A stretch of DNA of 64,000 nucleotides, taken from NCBI RefSeq assembly GCF_026625605.1, contig NZ_CP113054.1:186001-250000 (forward strand), written 5' to 3'. Source of the DNA: Luteolibacter sp. SL250 (lineage in GTDB: Bacteria; Verrucomicrobiota; Verrucomicrobiia; Verrucomicrobiales; Akkermansiaceae). Positions 62,151 through 64,000 of the stretch are shown piece by piece; position 1 is the first letter of the stretch, and each line of letters begins with the position of its first letter. The notes under the pieces are model-generated. The model ran no database searches. It saw nothing but the letters and a program-made list of their open reading frames with translations, and was not told where the DNA came from. Made by a program: the position numbers and the translations under genes.

Positions 62151-62793
62151 TGTGCGGGGGCTTGAGGTACATCGGCTGCGGGGGTTCTGCCATCCAGCGG
62201 GCGCGGGTTCCCTCATCCGTGTTGTTCCAGGCCTTCCAAAGCAGGGCGGCGGTGGGAAACCCGAGCCGCACGCGCTCCAGAACCTCCGGCGGGAGCGGGA
62301 AGCGCGCGGGATCCTCGAAGGAGACGATGGGATGGCCTGCGGAAACCGCGGCGGACACGGCTGACTGGAGGCCATGCGCGTCTGTCAGCGAAGGCTCCGT
62401 CTGAAGCGTGAAGTTCTCCACCTGCGCGGTCCAGAAGCTGCCCCGGCGCGCATCCCCGACGACAAGGTAGGGCGCGCCATTCTCCGCCTGCGGCAGCGCG
62501 AGGATGGAAGGAAACGCCACCACCGGCGCTCCGTGGGCGAGCGCCACGCCCTGCGCGGCGGAAATGCCCACCCGGGTGCCACTGTAGCTGCCGGGACCAC
62601 TGCCCGCCAGCACCAGCCGGATGCTCCCCGGTGCTTCCTTTCCGATGAGTTCCCCCAATGGACCGAACAGCAGCGCGTTGTGGCTGCGGTCGCTGGTGAA
62701 CTCCTTCTGCGCCAGTTCTCCCCCGGCATCAACAAACGCCAGCGAAGCCGCCGGAGTGGAGGTTTCGACGATGAGAACGGAGGTTTCTGGCAT
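62116..62793 (-). CDS. tsaB: tRNA threonylcarbamoyladenosine biosynthesis protein TsaB
   Basis: The 225-residue ASKHA-fold protein starts VLIVETSTPAASLAFVD, with DRSHNALLFGPLGELIG and the signature GSGPGSYSGTRVGISAAQGVA (about 68-88, in two parts). It is the scaffold partner of TsaD in t6A modification of tRNA. Its stop codon and last residues abut a perfect family-1 palindrome, and it overlaps the convergent methyltransferase frame. Confidence 0.94.
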   Translation of the reverse strand: MPETSVLIVETSTPAASLAFVDAGGELAQKEFTSDRSHNALLFGPLGELIGKEAPGSIRLVLAGSGPGSYSGTRVGISAAQGVALAHGAPVVAFPSILALPQAENGAPYLVVGDARRGSFWTAQVENFTLQTEPSLTDAHGLQSAVSAAVSAGHPIVSFEDPARFPLPPEVLERVRLGFPTAALLWKAWNNTDEGTRARWMAEPPQPMYLKPPHITPAKRSWLKV

Positions 62794-62931
62794 GAAGGAA
62801 GCTTACGCCACGGGGGCCACCCGTGCCAACCTGCTTTCGGCGGGGGAAATCGCGGAGTTTCTCCCTTGCCGTCAGCGGCCAGACCCGCTTTGTTCCCGAA
62901 CGCCTTGTTGAAATCCTGAAAATTTTCTCTC

Positions 62932-64000
62932 ATGACTGATTACGCACGCGGCCTGGAAGGGGTCATTGCCAACGAATCCGCCCTCAGCAACGTGATCGGC
63001 GACATCGGTGAGCTGAGCTACCTCGGCTACCATATCGATGAGCTGGTGAACAACTGTACCTACGAGGAGGTCATCTACCTGCTCCACAAAGGCCGCCTGC
63101 CGAACCGCGCCGAACTCACCGACTTCGAAGCCCGCATCCGCTCCGACCGCCGCCTGCCGGACGGCGTGATCGAGTTCCTCAAGCATGCGCCGAAAACCGC
63201 CGCCCCGATGGACGTGCTCCGCACGGGCATCTCCATGCTCGGCCTTTATGACAAGCGCGTGAAAATCGGTGCGCCGGACATCGAGGCGGACTCCGAAATC
63301 GCCCTCTCCATCGTGGCGAAGATCCCCGTCATCGTCGCCGCCTACCACCGCTTCCGCCAGGGACTGGAACTGCCACCCGTGCGCGACGATCTCTCCGAGG
63401 CGCAGCATCTCCTCTACCTCATCAACGGTGAGGAAGCCGGTGAGGTGTCCGTGAAGATCCTGGACGTCGCCCTGATCCTGCACGCGGACCACGGCATGAA
63501 CGCCTCCACGTTCTCCGCCCGCGTGACCGTGGCCACCCTTTCGGACATGTATTCCGCCGTCACCTCCGCCATCGGCACCCTGAAAGGGCCGCTCCACGGC
63601 GGCGCGAACGAGGGCGTGATCCACATGCTCCAGGAGATCGGCGAGCCGGATCAGGTCGATGAATACGTCGAGGGCAAGCTGGCCCGGAAAGAGAAAATCA
63701 TGGGCATCGGCCACCGGATCTACAAGGTGCTGGACCCACGCGCCCCTCACCTCCGCCGTCTGGCCATCCAACTCACCGAAGAACTCGGCGAGCCGAAATG
63801 GATCAAAATGTCCGAGCGCATCGCCCAGATCATGCGCGAGCGCAAAGGCCTGGAAGCGAACGTCGATTTCTACTCCGCCACGGTTTATTACTCCCTCGGC
63901 ATCCCGACCGACCTTTTCACGCCGATCTTCGCGATCGCCCGCGCATCCGGTTGGACCGCGCAGGTGCTGGAGCAGCTCCGCGACAACCGCCTCTACCGTC
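62932..64000 (+). CDS. gltA: Citrate synthase, 3' end outside window
   Basis: The frame is open from ATG 62932 to the window edge (356 codons). Family motifs are LHADHGMNASTFSARV near 183, GPLHGGANEGV near 221 (catalytic histidine), IMGIGHRIYKVLDPRAP near 257 and LFTPIFAIARASGW near 325. It condenses acetyl-CoA and oxaloacetate at the entry of the TCA cycle. The start sits 138 bases from the divergent tsaB start. The remaining C-terminal residues, probably 15-30, are off the edge. Confidence 0.96.
   Translation, partial: MTDYARGLEGVIANESALSNVIGDIGELSYLGYHIDELVNNCTYEEVIYLLHKGRLPNRAELTDFEARIRSDRRLPDGVIEFLKHAPKTAAPMDVLRTGISMLGLYDKRVKIGAPDIEADSEIALSIVAKIPVIVAAYHRFRQGLELPPVRDDLSEAQHLLYLINGEEAGEVSVKILDVALILHADHGMNASTFSARVTVATLSDMYSAVTSAIGTLKGPLHGGANEGVIHMLQEIGEPDQVDEYVEGKLARKEKIMGIGHRIYKVLDPRAPHLRRLAIQLTEELGEPKWIKMSERIAQIMRERKGLEANVDFYSATVYYSLGIPTDLFTPIFAIARASGWTAQVLEQLRDNRLYR

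Noticed and set aside
1..64000. CRISPR arrays, rRNA or tRNA genes, phage structural or defence islands
   Set aside because: I found no regularly spaced direct repeats with spacers, no tRNA cloverleaf-like segment or rRNA sequence, and no phage-type gene set. Apart from the IS3 element and the TA pair, mobile gene content is absent.

Overview
The window is high-GC chromosomal DNA with dense coding on both strands. It most likely comes from a Verrucomicrobiota bacterium of the Verrucomicrobiae (Luteolibacter-like). The support is a DUF1800/DUF1501 secreted pair, two DNRLRE proteins ending in PEP-CTERM sorting tails, tandem DUF1080 domains, a sorbosone-dehydrogenase-like protein paired with a cytochrome c, and a TGTTC-N4-GAACA box upstream of recA, the LexA motif type reported for Verrucomicrobia. 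I see no rRNA, tRNA or CRISPR array, and no gene-free stretch longer than about 300 bases once repeats and the insertion sequence are counted.

Layout. 1-2600: DUF1800 (5' truncated) and DUF1501. 2598-4111: a palindromic repeat split by a complete IS3-family element. 4183-7235: flavodoxin, EF-hand protein, ApbE-DUF2271 fusion and PepSY membrane protein, a probable flavin/electron-transfer operon. 7417-12533: NagZ, PiT phosphate transporter with its DUF47 partner, a PEP-CTERM protein, gamma carbonic anhydrase and a BFN-family protein. 12605-17800: a carbohydrate block (GH16, esterase, sialidase, double DUF1080). 17806-23744: FolC, RecA, a TPM protein, DUF2062, UppP and a toxin-antitoxin pair. 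23791-28224: a decayed lspA fragment, the second PEP-CTERM protein, LspA and IleS. 28355-33212: a zinc-ribbon protein, then a Fur-like regulator and SufCBD. 33418-36067: a YafY-type regulator and a VOC protein separated by an orphan gene bounded by 23-bp direct repeats. 36181-39166: a compact carrier protein / condensation domain / adenylating ligase operon. 39216-45988: sugar kinase, AccD, NHL propeller and PBP1C. 46255-50680: FGGY kinase, DUF374 acyltransferase, FolD and a phosphodiesterase. 50863-56521 (minus strand): a helical envelope protein, Rpe, nucleoside hydrolase, OmpA-like protein and HtrA protease. 56643-64000: a secreted orphan, the sorbosone-dehydrogenase/cytochrome pair, a YdjM-like protein, TadA, an OvoA-C-type methyltransferase, TsaB and the start of citrate synthase.

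The most unusual content is intergenic. Three families of short palindromes recur here. Each keeps a constant flank or loop while the two arms of its stem change together, the pattern expected of REP/BIME-like elements. Family 1 (outer TAAGGAGG) repeatedly supplies or abuts the stop codons of neighbouring genes, and the IS3 element sits exactly in the four-base loop of one copy. Family 2 begins with GTAG. Family 3 has a GTGGC flank and a GTCCY loop. Two further spots, the lspA fragment and the 23-bp repeats around the orphan gene, look like scars or borders of small insertions. The three-gene carrier/condensation/ligase operon is the best candidate for an uncharacterised biosynthetic system.
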